Assembly: GCA_937874695.1 (NCBI GenBank)
Contig: CALNAJ010000041.1
Coordinates: 1 to 64,000, forward strand
Length of the DNA: 64,000 nucleotides
Origin: an uncultured Lactobacillus sp.
Lineage (GTDB): Bacteria; Bacillota; Bacilli; Lactobacillales; Lactobacillaceae
Direction: 5' to 3'
The stretch's first letter is position 1. The number at the start of each line of letters is the position of its first letter. The notes under the pieces were generated by a model. It did no database searches, was not told the origin of the DNA, and saw nothing but the letters and a program-made list of their open reading frames with translations. The translations under genes and the position numbers were made by a program. Below, in pieces: positions 7,198 to 15,154 of the stretch.

Positions 7198-8100
7198 TTA
7201 AAACGGTAGGTCACGCAAGCCTTTCGCAATGTCAGCGAGTGACTGTTCGGCTGTCGTATGCTTTAACGGGGCCTGTGAGGCCGCCGCTTTCGGGTGTTCA
7301 TCGGCCGTCGAGCTGACTGGCGTTACTGCGTGCGAAGGTGTCATCTTTGCCGGCTGTTTTACCGCTGCTTTAACGGCGGCGTGATGGCGTTCTTGTCCCA
7401 TCCCATCCATCGTTTCGTTCAGCAAGTGATCCACGAACACGTTCCCCTGATTGGTGGCGTGTCCCTTGGTCCATTGATAACTCAGCTGCGTAAATTGCGG
7501 CAGTAAACGATCCACGTCTTGCCACAGCTCGGCGTTAGCCAAAGGTCCCGCACTGCGTTTCCAGCCGCGACGTTTCCAACCGGCTAGCCAGCCCTCGGTG
7601 ACGGCGTTCAACACGTAACGCGAGTCTAGAATAAATACAATACTGTTCTGACTCTGATTCAAGTCGACTAACTTCTGGAGCGCATTGCGAAAGGCCATGA
7701 TCTCCATCCGATTATTGCTAGCCCCAAATTCACCATCGGAGCCAGTCACGACATCATCCGGTAATTCGATGCGGTAGGCCCAAGCGGCCTTGTCGCCAGT
7801 TCTCACGTGCCCACCAGCGACGTTACCGGTATTTCGCGAGCCACCATCCGTATAGACCGTGATCGCCGCAGAACCGCTCTGAGGGCTCGTAGCCGTCCGG
7901 GGTGAACTGTGGTGTGTCTTCTTGGGTACGCTCGACGTTGCCTGGCCCTGCATGAAGGCGTCTGCGGCACTTGCCGACGTGAAACTCTTATATTGGGCCC
8001 CGGAATAGCCGGTGACCTGCGCCTGTGTTTCCGCCCAGGTTCGGTAGACGCCGGGCTTACGACCGCGGCGAACTGCATAGTATTTCTGTGCCAAATTCAT
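7198..8100 (-). CDS. rnhA: Ribonuclease HI with N-terminal hybrid-binding domain
   Basis: 300 residues. Residues 1-50 (KYYAVRRGRKPGVYRTWAETQAQVTGYSGAQYKSF) form the RNA:DNA hybrid-binding (viroplasmin-like) domain. A linker rich in Ser/Thr/Pro follows, then the RNase H core with the four acidic residues in VYTDGGS, NNRMEIMA, ILDSRYV and NVFVDHL. About 70 residues of low-complexity Ala/Thr/Lys tail trail the catalytic domain, which is longer than the E. coli enzyme and of unknown use. It degrades RNA in hybrids during replication and R-loop removal. The start has GTGAGGA upstream. Confidence 0.93.
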   Translation of the reverse strand: MNLAQKYYAVRRGRKPGVYRTWAETQAQVTGYSGAQYKSFTSASAADAFMQGQATSSVPKKTHHSSPRTATSPQSGSAAITVYTDGGSRNTGNVAGGHVRTGDKAAWAYRIELPDDVVTGSDGEFGASNNRMEIMAFRNALQKLVDLNQSQNSIVFILDSRYVLNAVTEGWLAGWKRRGWKRSAGPLANAELWQDVDRLLPQFTQLSYQWTKGHATNQGNVFVDHLLNETMDGMGQERHHAAVKAAVKQPAKMTPSHAVTPVSSTADEHPKAAASQAPLKHTTAEQSLADIAKGLRDLPF

Positions 8101-8371
8101 TCCTCACTTTCGACCTAATCTAAATTAGTTTACCATAGTTTTTCCAAGTGCGACCAAATCCGTCATTACAGGACTTATGAAGCCGTTGCCAACATTATTA
8201 GGACCGGGAAAACTTTTCCTCAAATAAATTTGTCACAAACCTTAAAAATCAATAATTTCAAAGTGTAAATTGTTTCCATAACTTTTAGATTATGCTAACC
8301 TAGTAGGTGTGAGTATTGGTCGGAGACTGTCCTAATTTACTCATTTTTCAAAATTTTTAAGGGGGTTTTTG

Positions 8372-8851
8372 ATGAAGAATCCAATCCATGCGTCCATTAT
8401 TACCGTCGACCAAGCCCGCGCGATGCTTAAGGACCAGCGAGAACAACGTGACGAACGTTTTCCACAGCTGGCCGCCTCCGGCCAATATATCTTACCAGAC
8501 TATCGGTTAACCCGTAAGCGTGAGGCCTTTAAGATTCGTCGGCATACTTTTTTGAAGAAACATTTCCGTTCCTACGTGGCTTTTGATTCCGACAACGGTC
8601 AGACCTTGTGGATTCACAACTTCCCAAGCCTGTCCGAGGCCTGCTTCTGGTTAAACACTGGATTGAAGCCCAACGACACGGACTCCGCCGGCACTTACCA
8701 GGGCTGGAAGGAAGAACACGTCGCTGAAATTGAAGTCCTGAAGGATCAACTCCGCGCGCAACACAAAGAAAAGAAAAAGCCCATTGCGGCACCGAAACCG
8801 GTAACCGTAACGACTGTAAAAAAAGTAAAGCGCGCTAAAGCTAAGAAATAG
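8372..8851 (+). CDS. Hypothetical basic protein with Lys-rich tail
   Basis: 159 residues, soluble, not recognised. The middle contains an aromatic segment (HFRSYVAFDSDNGQTLWIHNF, SEACFWLNTGL). The last 35 residues alternate Lys, Ala and Pro and end KRAKAKK, so nucleic-acid binding is possible but unproven. ATG 8372 follows GGGGG at about 6 nt. It is monocistronic, ending at a very strong terminator. The 240-bp upstream region is AT-rich and presumably carries its promoter. Confidence 0.75.
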   Translation: MKNPIHASIITVDQARAMLKDQREQRDERFPQLAASGQYILPDYRLTRKREAFKIRRHTFLKKHFRSYVAFDSDNGQTLWIHNFPSLSEACFWLNTGLKPNDTDSAGTYQGWKEEHVAEIEVLKDQLRAQHKEKKKPIAAPKPVTVTTVKKVKRAKAKK

Positions 8852-8862
8852 CGGCATTACAT

Positions 8863-8908
8863 AAAGCGCCAACGATAGCCATCTTTGCGGTTATCGTTGG
8901 CGCTTTTT
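8863..8908 (+). terminator. Strong intrinsic terminator
   Basis: Perfect 15-bp stem (8863-8877 with 8892-8906) whose right arm ends in TTTTT. It follows the hypothetical gene ending at 8851. Confidence 0.93.
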
Positions 8909-8932
8909 ATATTGACTGTTATTTTTTTACAT

Positions 8933-9000
8933 CGCCTACGGCTGCCAGAAATTCTGCCGCTATGAGGACCGCCTACAGCCGAAGAGCGGGCTTCCGGCTA
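8933..9000 (+). repeat. Dispersed structured repeat, copy C (left part only)
   Basis: Matches the left 70 bp of copy B (CGCCTACGGCTGCCAGA..., then the GAGGACCGCCTACAGCC and GCGGGCTTCCGGCT blocks) and stops there. The right end with the closing arm of H1 is missing. Same orientation as the other copies. Confidence 0.75.
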
Positions 9001-9134
9001 AAAGAACTAGCAATCACAAACACAGCTAATCTAGTAAATCCTATCCGATGTCCTGAAAATGTAGTCAAAATTTCATTGCGCATTTCAAACACATCGTCTC
9101 CAACTACCAATAAAGCCGCTAAAAACCAACAGCT
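9001..9134 (-). pseudogene. Possible remnant of a small membrane-protein gene abutting repeat copy C
   Basis: An open minus-strand frame without a start reads as a hydrophobic stretch (LAALLVVGDDVFEM), a polar segment, then RLAVFVIASSF. It runs directly into repeat copy C, which supplies its stop. It may be a gene tail replaced by the repeat, or chance. No family recognised. Confidence 0.2.
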
Positions 9135-9159
9135 TCAGCAAGTCTCACTATTCAAGATC

Positions 9160-10395
9160 CTAGAGATCTAAGTGAACCTGCTTGGGGTCCGTCTTCACAA
9201 TGATCTTACCATGGTGAATCGAGTACAGCACTTCTGAACGCTTGTTCAATGCATTATAGAAGTTATCGTTGTTCATGATGACCAAGTTGGCTGGTTTGCC
9301 CTCGGCGATACCGTAGTGGTCGCCGACATGCATCGCCTTGGCCCCGTTTGTCGTGACAAACTTGTAGGACTCGTTGATGTCATCGTACCCCATCATCTGA
9401 GTAACGTGAATCCCCATATGAAGGGCATCGAGCATGTTGCCGTCACCCATGGGGTACCAAGGATCCTTGATATCATCTTCACCAAAGGCCACGTTGACCC
9501 CGGCCGCGTTGAGTTCCTTGACCCGCGTCAAGCCCCGACGCTTAGGATAAGTGTCGAATCGGCCACCCAAGTGGGTATTGATCAGGGGGTTAGAAATCAT
9601 GTTGATGTGAGACATCTGCAATAGGCGCATCAGCTTGTAAGCGTAAGCGTTGTTGTAAGAGCCCATCGCCGTGGTGTGGCTGGCCGTGACTTGATCGCCC
9701 AAACCGGTTTCCAAAGCCAAGGTGGCTAACGTTTCCAATCCACGGGAAGCAGGGTCATCGATCTCGTCACAGTGCGCGTCGACCAGCTTGCCATACTTTT
9801 GTGCCAGTTCAACGGCGAAGTGCAGGGACTCTACACTGTATTCACGCGTGAATTCAAAATGCGGAATGGCTCCGATAACGTCGACACCCAGCTTAGCAGC
9901 TTGTTCCATCAGTTCTTTACCGTGTGGGAATGACAGGATACCTTCTTGAGGGAAGGCCACCAGCTGCAATTCGATAAAGTCTTTCACTTCGTCACGCATC
10001 TCGATCAAGGCCTTCAGCGCCGTCAAATCCGGGTCGGTCACGTCCACGTGGGACCGAACAAACTGAACCCCATGGCTCGCCTGCAATTCCAACGCCTGCC
10101 GAGAACGGGTTTTAACGTCTTCAATGCTCAGCGTCTTCTTCCGTTCGGACCAGATCCGAATACCATCAAATAACGTCCCGGACTGGTTCCATTCGGGATC
10201 TCCCGCCGTCATGGTACTGTCTAAATGGACGTGTGGATCAACAAATGGTGGCAAAATCAATTTGCCGTGTGCATCGATCACCTGTTCATTATCCTTAGCC
10301 GTTAAATGATCGGCAATGGCGGTAAACTTACCCTCCTCGATGCGAATATCCTGTGGCTGCGTTGCGTTTTCGATGAGACCTTGTTGAATTAACAT
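9160..10395 (-). CDS. codA: Cytosine deaminase-type amidohydrolase
   Basis: 411 residues, close to E. coli CodA in length. Metal and active-site motifs appear in order: DPHVHLDSTM, PHFEFTREYSVESLH, DAHCDEIDDP, TASHTTAMGSYNN and FGEDDIKDPWYPMGDGNML. It hydrolyses cytosine to uracil and ammonia for pyrimidine salvage; isoguanine or related rings are alternative substrates in the family. The ribosome site AGGAGGTAGG lies 9-14 nt before ATG 10395. No cytosine permease is adjacent; an NCS1 permease lies at 48-49 kb in a different operon. Confidence 0.9.
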   Translation of the reverse strand: MLIQQGLIENATQPQDIRIEEGKFTAIADHLTAKDNEQVIDAHGKLILPPFVDPHVHLDSTMTAGDPEWNQSGTLFDGIRIWSERKKTLSIEDVKTRSRQALELQASHGVQFVRSHVDVTDPDLTALKALIEMRDEVKDFIELQLVAFPQEGILSFPHGKELMEQAAKLGVDVIGAIPHFEFTREYSVESLHFAVELAQKYGKLVDAHCDEIDDPASRGLETLATLALETGLGDQVTASHTTAMGSYNNAYAYKLMRLLQMSHINMISNPLINTHLGGRFDTYPKRRGLTRVKELNAAGVNVAFGEDDIKDPWYPMGDGNMLDALHMGIHVTQMMGYDDINESYKFVTTNGAKAMHVGDHYGIAEGKPANLVIMNNDNFYNALNKRSEVLYSIHHGKIIVKTDPKQVHLDL

Positions 10396-10433
10396 GCGCG
10401 TTAACCTACCTCCTACACTTTTTCATCTTAAAT

Positions 10434-10730
10434 TTAATAAAAGCCGGGAATAGTCAGTCCGAGTAAAAGAATCGTGCTGTCAGCAACCAACCCCAATACC
10501 ACGGCAATGACACTCACCGTAGCGGGGACTAGGCACCACCAGGGACCCTTTTTTGCGGACCGAACTAACCTTACTAAGCTTATCACAGTTAGGACGAATC
10601 CGAACAATAAAGTCACGGGTTCATGGGGAAACCAGCGGTAAACCGTTTGAACAGCGCCGACCAGTGCGTACCAGCTCACGATAAATCCAATCAAACTCCA
10701 CCCTAATACGGGCCATTGTTCACGTCTCAT
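10434..10730 (-). CDS. Three-helix membrane protein, function unknown
   Basis: 98 residues from ATG 10730 (GGGG 8 nt upstream; the longer frame from 10769 would bury that site). Three hydrophobic stretches are visible: WSLIGFIVSWYALVGAV, LLFGFVLTVISLV and the C-terminal VSVIAVVLGLVADSTILLLGL. A short basic loop (RLVRSAKKG) lies between the last two. No family recognised. It is just upstream of and co-directional with codA, so it could be co-transcribed, with 38 nt between them. Confidence 0.6.
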   Translation of the reverse strand: MRREQWPVLGWSLIGFIVSWYALVGAVQTVYRWFPHEPVTLLFGFVLTVISLVRLVRSAKKGPWWCLVPATVSVIAVVLGLVADSTILLLGLTIPGFY

Positions 10731-10979
10731 TGTTCCATCCCCTCGTCCCCATTTCCTGCCAATAAGCACCTAACTAGCCTCAATTTACGCCGTCATCCGC
10801 GAACTAGCGAGCAAACGACTCCTGATTGCGGGGTCACCGAACATTGCCACAGATGGCGTCTACCCGCCATAAGTCACCGTTGCGCTAACAAATATATTTA
10901 TCAAACTTCCGGATCGTCTTTTCACCGTGGTCTGTGCTATGCTGGAAGCTATAATACTGACAGCGGAGGTTACTTAATT

Positions 10980-11798
10980 ATGGTAAATTCATACCCACAA
11001 GCCCTCACCATCGCGGGTTCCGATAGCGATGGCAGCGCCGGCATGCAGGCTGATCTGCACACCTTCTTTGCTCGGCGCGTCTATGGTGCCTCGGTCATGA
11101 CTGCCTGCGTGGCTGGGAATTCTTACGGCATTCACGCCAGCATCCCGATGCCAACCGACTTTATCGATCAGGAATTCAAGGATCTAGCTGACGACTACCA
11201 CATCCGGGCATCTAAGACCGGGATGCTGGCCGACTCAGAATTAATCAACGATGTCGTCAAGAACTACCAAGCCGCCGACTTCGGTCCCCTGGTAGTCGAT
11301 CCGGTCATCATGACCAAGCACGGCAACCAGCTCCTGGAAGAGAGTGCCTTCAACACCCTACGCACAGCCCTCATTCCACTGGCAACGGTCCTGACGCCGA
11401 ACTTCTTTGAGGTCGAAAAGCTGGCCGAGATGTCAATTTCATCCGATAGCGATATGGAAACGGCGGCCCACAAGCTTCAAAAGATGGGCGCCAAAAACGT
11501 GATTGCCAAAGGGAGTCACGCCGACCCCACCCAAAAGGTCGTGAAGGACTTTGTCTTGCTGGAATCCGGTGAGAGCTTCTGGTTAAGCGAACCCTACCAC
11601 GAGACCGATCGGGTCAATGGCACCGGCGACTCCCTCTCCGCTTGCATCACGGCGGAACTGGCCAAGGGCACACCAATGAAGCGCGCCATCGAAATCGCCA
11701 AACAATTCGTCAACGCCGCGATTGGCTCGCCAATTGAAGTCGGCCACAAATTTGGACCGGTTAACCACTGGGCAGCAATGGATCGCGATTTTAAATAG
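10980..11798 (+). CDS. thiD: Hydroxymethylpyrimidine/pyridoxine kinase (ThiD/PdxK type)
   Basis: 272-residue ribokinase-superfamily enzyme: N-terminal ALTIAGSDSDGSAGMQADL, central VVDPVIMTKHGNQLL, LTPNFFEVEKL, and C-terminal VNGTGDSLSACITAELAKG with the catalytic Asp. It phosphorylates hydroxymethylpyrimidine (phosphate) or pyridoxine. It is a lone gene without other thiamin genes nearby, which favours a vitamin-salvage role. ATG 10980 has GGAGGT at good spacing, and TATAAT lies at 10950-10955. The open frame that continues upstream to 10716 is not coding. Confidence 0.88.
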   Translation: MVNSYPQALTIAGSDSDGSAGMQADLHTFFARRVYGASVMTACVAGNSYGIHASIPMPTDFIDQEFKDLADDYHIRASKTGMLADSELINDVVKNYQAADFGPLVVDPVIMTKHGNQLLEESAFNTLRTALIPLATVLTPNFFEVEKLAEMSISSDSDMETAAHKLQKMGAKNVIAKGSHADPTQKVVKDFVLLESGESFWLSEPYHETDRVNGTGDSLSACITAELAKGTPMKRAIEIAKQFVNAAIGSPIEVGHKFGPVNHWAAMDRDFK

Positions 11799-11805
11799 AA
11801 AAACC

Positions 11806-11849
11806 AAAGCAGCTAGATCATTCTCAAAACGAGAAGACCTAGCTGCTTT
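11806..11849 (+). terminator. Terminator after thiD
   Basis: AAAGCAGCTAG (11806-11816) pairs with CTAGCTGCTTT (11839-11849), with an inner TTCTC/GAGAA stem. A short T-rich tail follows. Confidence 0.75.
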
Positions 11850-11870
11850 AGTTTAAATTCGTTAAAAATC

Positions 11871-12050
11871 TTACCACCGATCCGGCCGCCACGTTCGGCC
11901 ATCGACCTCACCGCCGAGTTGCTCGCTACGCCGGTCCTGTTCGGCAACGACCTGCTTCAACGCCAGCCAAAATGCCCGGTCGGTAAACTTAGATTGTTGG
12001 TTCGCCAATTGGTCGATCTGTTGGCGTAACCACGCTGATTGTTCAGTCAT
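11871..12050 (-). CDS. 59-residue protein translationally coupled to the quinone reductase gene
   Basis: An unrecognised small protein beginning MTEQSAWLRQQIDQLANQQ, Gln/Arg-rich and helical in its first half, ending WRPDRW. Its ATG (12048-12050) overlaps the last 8 bases of the upstream oxidoreductase (GATGACTGA), and GGAGCAGGAAG precedes it, so translation is probably coupled. Frame, ribosome site and overlap support a real gene. A small partner or regulator of the flavoprotein is conceivable but unproven. Confidence 0.65.
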   Translation of the reverse strand: MTEQSAWLRQQIDQLANQQSKFTDRAFWLALKQVVAEQDRRSEQLGGEVDGRTWRPDRW

Positions 12051-12735
12051 CTTCCTGCTCCTTAATCATGGCTAGAGTATCCGTCAACTGATCGAGATGC
12101 TCTCGATTCTGGTCGAAGACATTGGCAATTAATTTACCCGCCGTCTGTTGTTCTGCCGGCAACTGGTCGACCATAGCTGACAACCTGTGAGCGAACCAAT
12201 CCTGCCGATTCGTCAGACTATCCGGTTGTTTCTGAGTCAGATACCGCTGGTAGTCGATGACCAGCTGCAGTTTCTCCGGCTCTTCAAGGTAGCCAAATTG
12301 GTGGATGGGAAATATCGGCAGCCACGTCATCTTGGCACGATGAGCCAACGCTGCCAGTGGGGCCAACGCTGCGTCCAGCGTCATATTTTCGGCACCGCCC
12401 CGTTGGAAGGCCTGTTTGGGCATACCGGTGGTTACCACAATGCCCAGCTCCTTGCCGGCCAGGGGATAGCGATGATCACCGTAGACAAACGTCCGCGTCA
12501 GCACGGTGTCTTCCCACTGCTTCAATCCCGCCGGTGCCGCGTACCAGTACAACGGAAACTGCAAGATAACCCGGTCGGCGTGGCGTAGCTGCTCCTGCTC
12601 CTTGGCAACATCTAAGGTCGATTGCCCCTCAATATGTTCCCAGATAATAGTCTCGTCGGGCAGACTTTCCTTCAAAAATTGTTGACTGGTCGAATCCGCC
12701 AGCTGGGGATGGGAGACCAGAACGAGCGTAGTCAT
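12043..12735 (-). CDS. NAD(P)H quinone oxidoreductase, flavodoxin-like fold (KefF/MdaB-type)
   Basis: 230 residues. The N-terminal VLVSHPQLADSTS is the FMN-phosphate loop; ILQFPLYWYAAPAGLKQWEDTVL and LAGKELGIVVTTGMP are typical of the NQO1-like/KefF family. It reduces quinones or other electrophiles with NAD(P)H using bound FMN. The C-terminal 60 residues are an extra helical extension. The start is ATG 12735, AAGGAG about 11 nt upstream. It forms a two-gene unit with the coupled 59-codon gene. Confidence 0.85.
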   Translation of the reverse strand: MTTLVLVSHPQLADSTSQQFLKESLPDETIIWEHIEGQSTLDVAKEQEQLRHADRVILQFPLYWYAAPAGLKQWEDTVLTRTFVYGDHRYPLAGKELGIVVTTGMPKQAFQRGGAENMTLDAALAPLAALAHRAKMTWLPIFPIHQFGYLEEPEKLQLVIDYQRYLTQKQPDSLTNRQDWFAHRLSAMVDQLPAEQQTAGKLIANVFDQNREHLDQLTDTLAMIKEQEDD

Positions 12736-12875
12736 CGTACCATCAACTCCTTCACGTTTTTTTCACTAGAACTACTTTAGCACAGTTTCACGAAATCTTT
12801 ATCTCTTGCGCTTTGCTAAAATTAGCGTAAAAGAAAAGGCCTTTAGCAGTAGCGCTAACGACCAGTTGACTTGAA

Positions 12876-13028
12876 CTAACTTAAGCGGCGATCAGAATCA
12901 TCGTGGAATTTATTTTCCCGGGTAGCCAGATGCTTGCTGTTCTTCCGGAAAGTTTCCCGGTTGTTCAGGTACAGCTGACCCACCGCGGCCAAAATGATAA
13001 TGAATAAAATAATAACTAGTGCATACAT
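12876..13028 (-). CDS. 50-residue single-pass membrane protein
   Basis: Begins MYALVIILFIIILAAVGQLYL, a single membrane helix. A basic and polar cytoplasmic-type tail follows (NNRETFRKNSK..., ending DSDRRLS). The start is preceded by GGGGGG at 7-8 nt. No family recognised. The strong ribosome site and amphipathic layout argue that it is expressed. It stands alone between the quinone reductase promoter and a 101-residue membrane protein. Confidence 0.7.
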   Translation of the reverse strand: MYALVIILFIIILAAVGQLYLNNRETFRKNSKHLATRENKFHDDSDRRLS

Positions 13029-13148
13029 AGCAATTCCCCCCGTCAACTTTAGGTTACAGTTATATTATCTAAATGTTACAGGAACATTGCAAGCATATTG
13101 TTATGAAAATAAGAAAATCTTGATATTTTTAATCAGTGTTTAGATTGT

Positions 13149-13454
13149 TCACTTATTAGTCGTACCGATTGACGATTGCCGCGAGGATTCTTTTTGCTGG
13201 GACTCACGCTGCGAATGGTGTTTCTTCTGAACCTTGCGAACCTGATTAGAGACCTGATCGGTTGGACTGACGGTCTTTTGCCGTGATAGATTGGCCGCTG
13301 GACCCGCTAACAATAGCACAATGACAGCTGTTAGACAGTACACTAAATTTCGGTGCCTATCGCCCTGCCCCTGCGTAATTTGAAAGAAATAATAAATAAT
13401 ACAGATAGCGGAAAAGAATACCGCAATCTCAGCAATGACGTGAAGTACTTGCAT
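13149..13454 (-). CDS. Small membrane protein with charged C-terminal tail, function unknown
   Basis: 101 residues with two membrane helices (about residues 5-26 and 37-53). A hydrophilic tail rich in Gln, Ser and Lys follows, containing KVQKKHHSQRESQQKESSRQ. AAAGGAGGCGG precedes the ATG, an optimal ribosome site. No family recognised. The tail has the look of a nucleic-acid- or wall-facing disordered region. Confidence 0.7.
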   Translation of the reverse strand: MQVLHVIAEIAVFFSAICIIYYFFQITQGQGDRHRNLVYCLTAVIVLLLAGPAANLSRQKTVSPTDQVSNQVRKVQKKHHSQRESQQKESSRQSSIGTTNK

Positions 13455-13596
13455 GGTTTCCGCCTCCTTTGAATACCTTTCACTCTACTGGAGGCACAGG
13501 GTGACTGTCAACTGACGACTCCCGGTTAATCCACAATTGACACGGCGCGACGGCTTCTCTATAATTAAGAAGTTGTTGGTCGCCAGACCTTATTAG

Positions 13597-13670
13597 GTCG
13601 CAATAGCTCAGCTGGATAGAGCAACGGTCTTCTAAACCGTAGGTCGAGGGTTCGAATCTCTCTTGCGACA
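13597..13670 (+). tRNA. tRNA-Arg, anticodon TCT (reads AGA/AGG)
   Basis: A 74-nt cloverleaf. Acceptor GTCGCAA pairs with TTGCGAC, the D-arm is AGCTCAGCTGGATAGAGC, the anticodon loop is CTTCTAA with anticodon TCT, and the T-arm contains GGTTCGAATC. The discriminator base is A. CCA is not encoded. Confidence 0.95.
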
Positions 13671-13684
13671 TCAAAACACAACGT

Positions 13685-13721
13685 AAAGAAGTTCTCACGT
13701 CATCGTGGGAACTTCTTTTTT
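13685..13721 (+). terminator. Terminator after tRNA-Arg
   Basis: AAGAAGTTCTCACG pairs with CGTGGGAACTTCTT around TCAT (one G.T pair), followed by TTTTTT. It lies 15 nt after the tRNA. Confidence 0.92.
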
Positions 13722-13749
13722 ACATTTTTAAACTTTTTTTGATATCCGG

Positions 13750-13989
13750 TTACTCTTGATATTGGCCCACAACGGGTAACTTCTTCAAAACCTTCCGACC
13801 GTGTGGTGACTGACCATCAATGACACTGGTCAATTCTTGGCCAGCCAGGTTGCCGTGATGCTTGCCACCAGCCCAAGCCTCCACACCAGAAACGTCGTAA
13901 ACAACGCCATCTACCGCTACGTAGGCCGGTTGCCCGTTTTGACCATCAAATTTGGCCAATTCCGTGCGATCAAATACTTTTTCACTCAC
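13750..13989 (-). CDS. Cytochrome b5-like heme/steroid-binding domain protein
   Basis: A 79-residue single-domain protein starting GTG 13989. It has the b5 signatures RTELAKFDGQNGQPAYVAVDGVVYDVSG and WAGGKHHG, with a second His in SPHGRKVLKKLPVVG. The classical HPGG is changed to KHHG, so heme ligation is plausible rather than certain. The family is common in lactobacilli as a stand-alone cytoplasmic protein of uncertain role. The ribosome site is weak (AAGGTGG). Confidence 0.85.
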   Translation of the reverse strand: MSEKVFDRTELAKFDGQNGQPAYVAVDGVVYDVSGVEAWAGGKHHGNLAGQELTSVIDGQSPHGRKVLKKLPVVGQYQE

Positions 13990-14082
13990 GTAAAACCACC
14001 ACCTTAATTAGTTACTCCCATCATAAACTGCCCACCCCGACAACTCAAGTAATTCGCTTTTCGAGTGATAACTAGAGACAAT

Positions 14083-14114
14083 AAAAAAACACCAACCGAA
14101 GTTGGTGCTTTTTT
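14083..14114. terminator. Bidirectional terminator between csp and the b5 gene
   Basis: CACCAAC-cgaa-GTTGGTG stem with A and T runs on both sides. It works for the minus-strand cold-shock gene ending at 14138. Confidence 0.88.
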
Positions 14115-14137
14115 ACGACTCAGTTTAGGCTAATAAA

Positions 14138-14341
14138 TTAGTCGACAACTGATACGTTAGCAGCTTGTGGGCCACGGTCGCCTTGTTCTACATCAAGGGA
14201 AACGTGTTGGCCTTCTTCAAGCGTCTTGAAGCCTTCGCTGTTGATAGCGGAGAAGTGAACGAAAACGTCTGAGCCGTTTTCCAAAGTGATGAAGCCGTAA
14301 CCTTTATCAGCGTTGAACCATTTAACAGTACCTTGTTCCAT
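14138..14341 (-). CDS. Cold-shock protein, CspA family
   Basis: 67 residues starting MEQGTVKWFNADKGYGFI with RNP1 (KGYGFI) and RNP2 (VFVHF), the single-stranded nucleic-acid binding OB fold. It acts as an RNA chaperone and transcription antiterminator. ATG 14341 is set by GGAGG 10 nt upstream. A leader of well over 100 nt precedes it, as is usual for csp genes, containing the GCGCTATGCGC palindrome just before the ribosome site and a long-range inverted repeat. Confidence 0.95.
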   Translation of the reverse strand: MEQGTVKWFNADKGYGFITLENGSDVFVHFSAINSEGFKTLEEGQHVSLDVEQGDRGPQAANVSVVD

Positions 14342-14376
14342 AAGAATGAAACCTCCATGCGCATAGCGCAATAATA

Positions 14377-14500
14377 TTTGCATTTGAAAGCTGGGGTAAA
14401 AAGGAGCCATTCTTATAAGAACGTCGAGCCTTTAAAACTTCCGAACCATAAATACATTAACCATAGGATAACAGGTATTTCCCAGAATAGCAAATGCAAA
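14377..14500 (-). promoter_or_regulatory. csp leader with 10-bp long-range inverted repeat
   Basis: On the minus strand TTTGCATTTG (14491-14500) and its exact complement CAAATGCAAA (14377-14386) enclose about 100 nt. A possible promoter, TTGCTA (14488-14493) with 17-nt spacing to TATCCT (14465-14470), overlaps the upstream arm. Both arms would therefore be in the RNA only if transcription starts further upstream. Confidence 0.4.
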
Positions 14501-14534
14501 CTCCGATATTTTTAAAGTATTTTGCAATAAGTGC

Positions 14535-15143
14535 CTAATTATTCTCTGATAACCATTCTTTCGCGGCCAAAACTTCTTGGGGGGTCAGCATGTGACTGCC
14601 CCCTGTTTGATACACGGTCGTGGTCGCCCCACTTTTACGGCAATCCGCCGCAACTTGCTCAACGGTTGCAACTGACACCAATGGGTCACGCTGCCCGGCA
14701 GAGAGCCATACCTGGTAGTCTACTAGCTGTTTATTTTGCGGCACCGCCAGCCATAAGGGATGGAATAAAAGGGCCCGTTTCCCAGGTAAAATTCCAGTCC
14801 GAATCGCATAGGCAGCCATCGCTGCACCGTTAGAATACCCCACCGTGATAAGTTGATTAACGTCCCAATGATATCGTGCACAAATTATTTTTATTTCTTC
14901 AGCTAGCCACAGCGATTCGGTCATAATTTGTTGTGGATCGACCGGACCCGCTGCCGTCTGTTGGAAATATTGGCGTTGCGCACCGACTCCACTACGACCA
15001 GCAATCGTGACCAACGGACTCTGTGGAGCTAGTCGGCGGCCAAAATTCAACATTTCTGTATTCGTCCCGCCAGTTCCCTGTAACAACAGCACCGGCGGTT
15101 CAGTATTGGCCCCCGGCGCTGTTTCTATTAGGTCTTCAGTCAA
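14535..15143 (-). CDS. Alpha/beta hydrolase, phospholipase/carboxylesterase-like
   Basis: 202 residues with the small-esterase layout: PPVLLLQGTGGTNTEML, TIAGRSGVGAQRQYF, the nucleophile elbow GYSNGA, AGQRDPLVS with the acid Asp, and the catalytic His in TGGSHML. The family cleaves short esters; the substrate is unknown. It follows the 106-residue gene by 11 nt and is probably co-transcribed. The start at 15143 has GGAGGTGGAGCC upstream. Confidence 0.85.
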   Translation of the reverse strand: MTEDLIETAPGANTEPPVLLLQGTGGTNTEMLNFGRRLAPQSPLVTIAGRSGVGAQRQYFQQTAAGPVDPQQIMTESLWLAEEIKIICARYHWDVNQLITVGYSNGAAMAAYAIRTGILPGKRALLFHPLWLAVPQNKQLVDYQVWLSAGQRDPLVSVATVEQVAADCRKSGATTTVYQTGGSHMLTPQEVLAAKEWLSENN

Positions 15144-15154
15144 GGCTCCACCTC

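Noticed and set aside
10716..10979. In-frame extension of the ThiD-type kinase by 88 codons
   Set aside because: It overlaps the divergent gene and promoter, has no family similarity, and a strong ribosome site lies at 10965-10970.
13480..13698. Minus-strand ORF of 73 codons containing SQERFEPSTYGLEDRCS
   Set aside because: It is the antisense of tRNA-Arg, a well-known spurious ORF type; no ribosome site.
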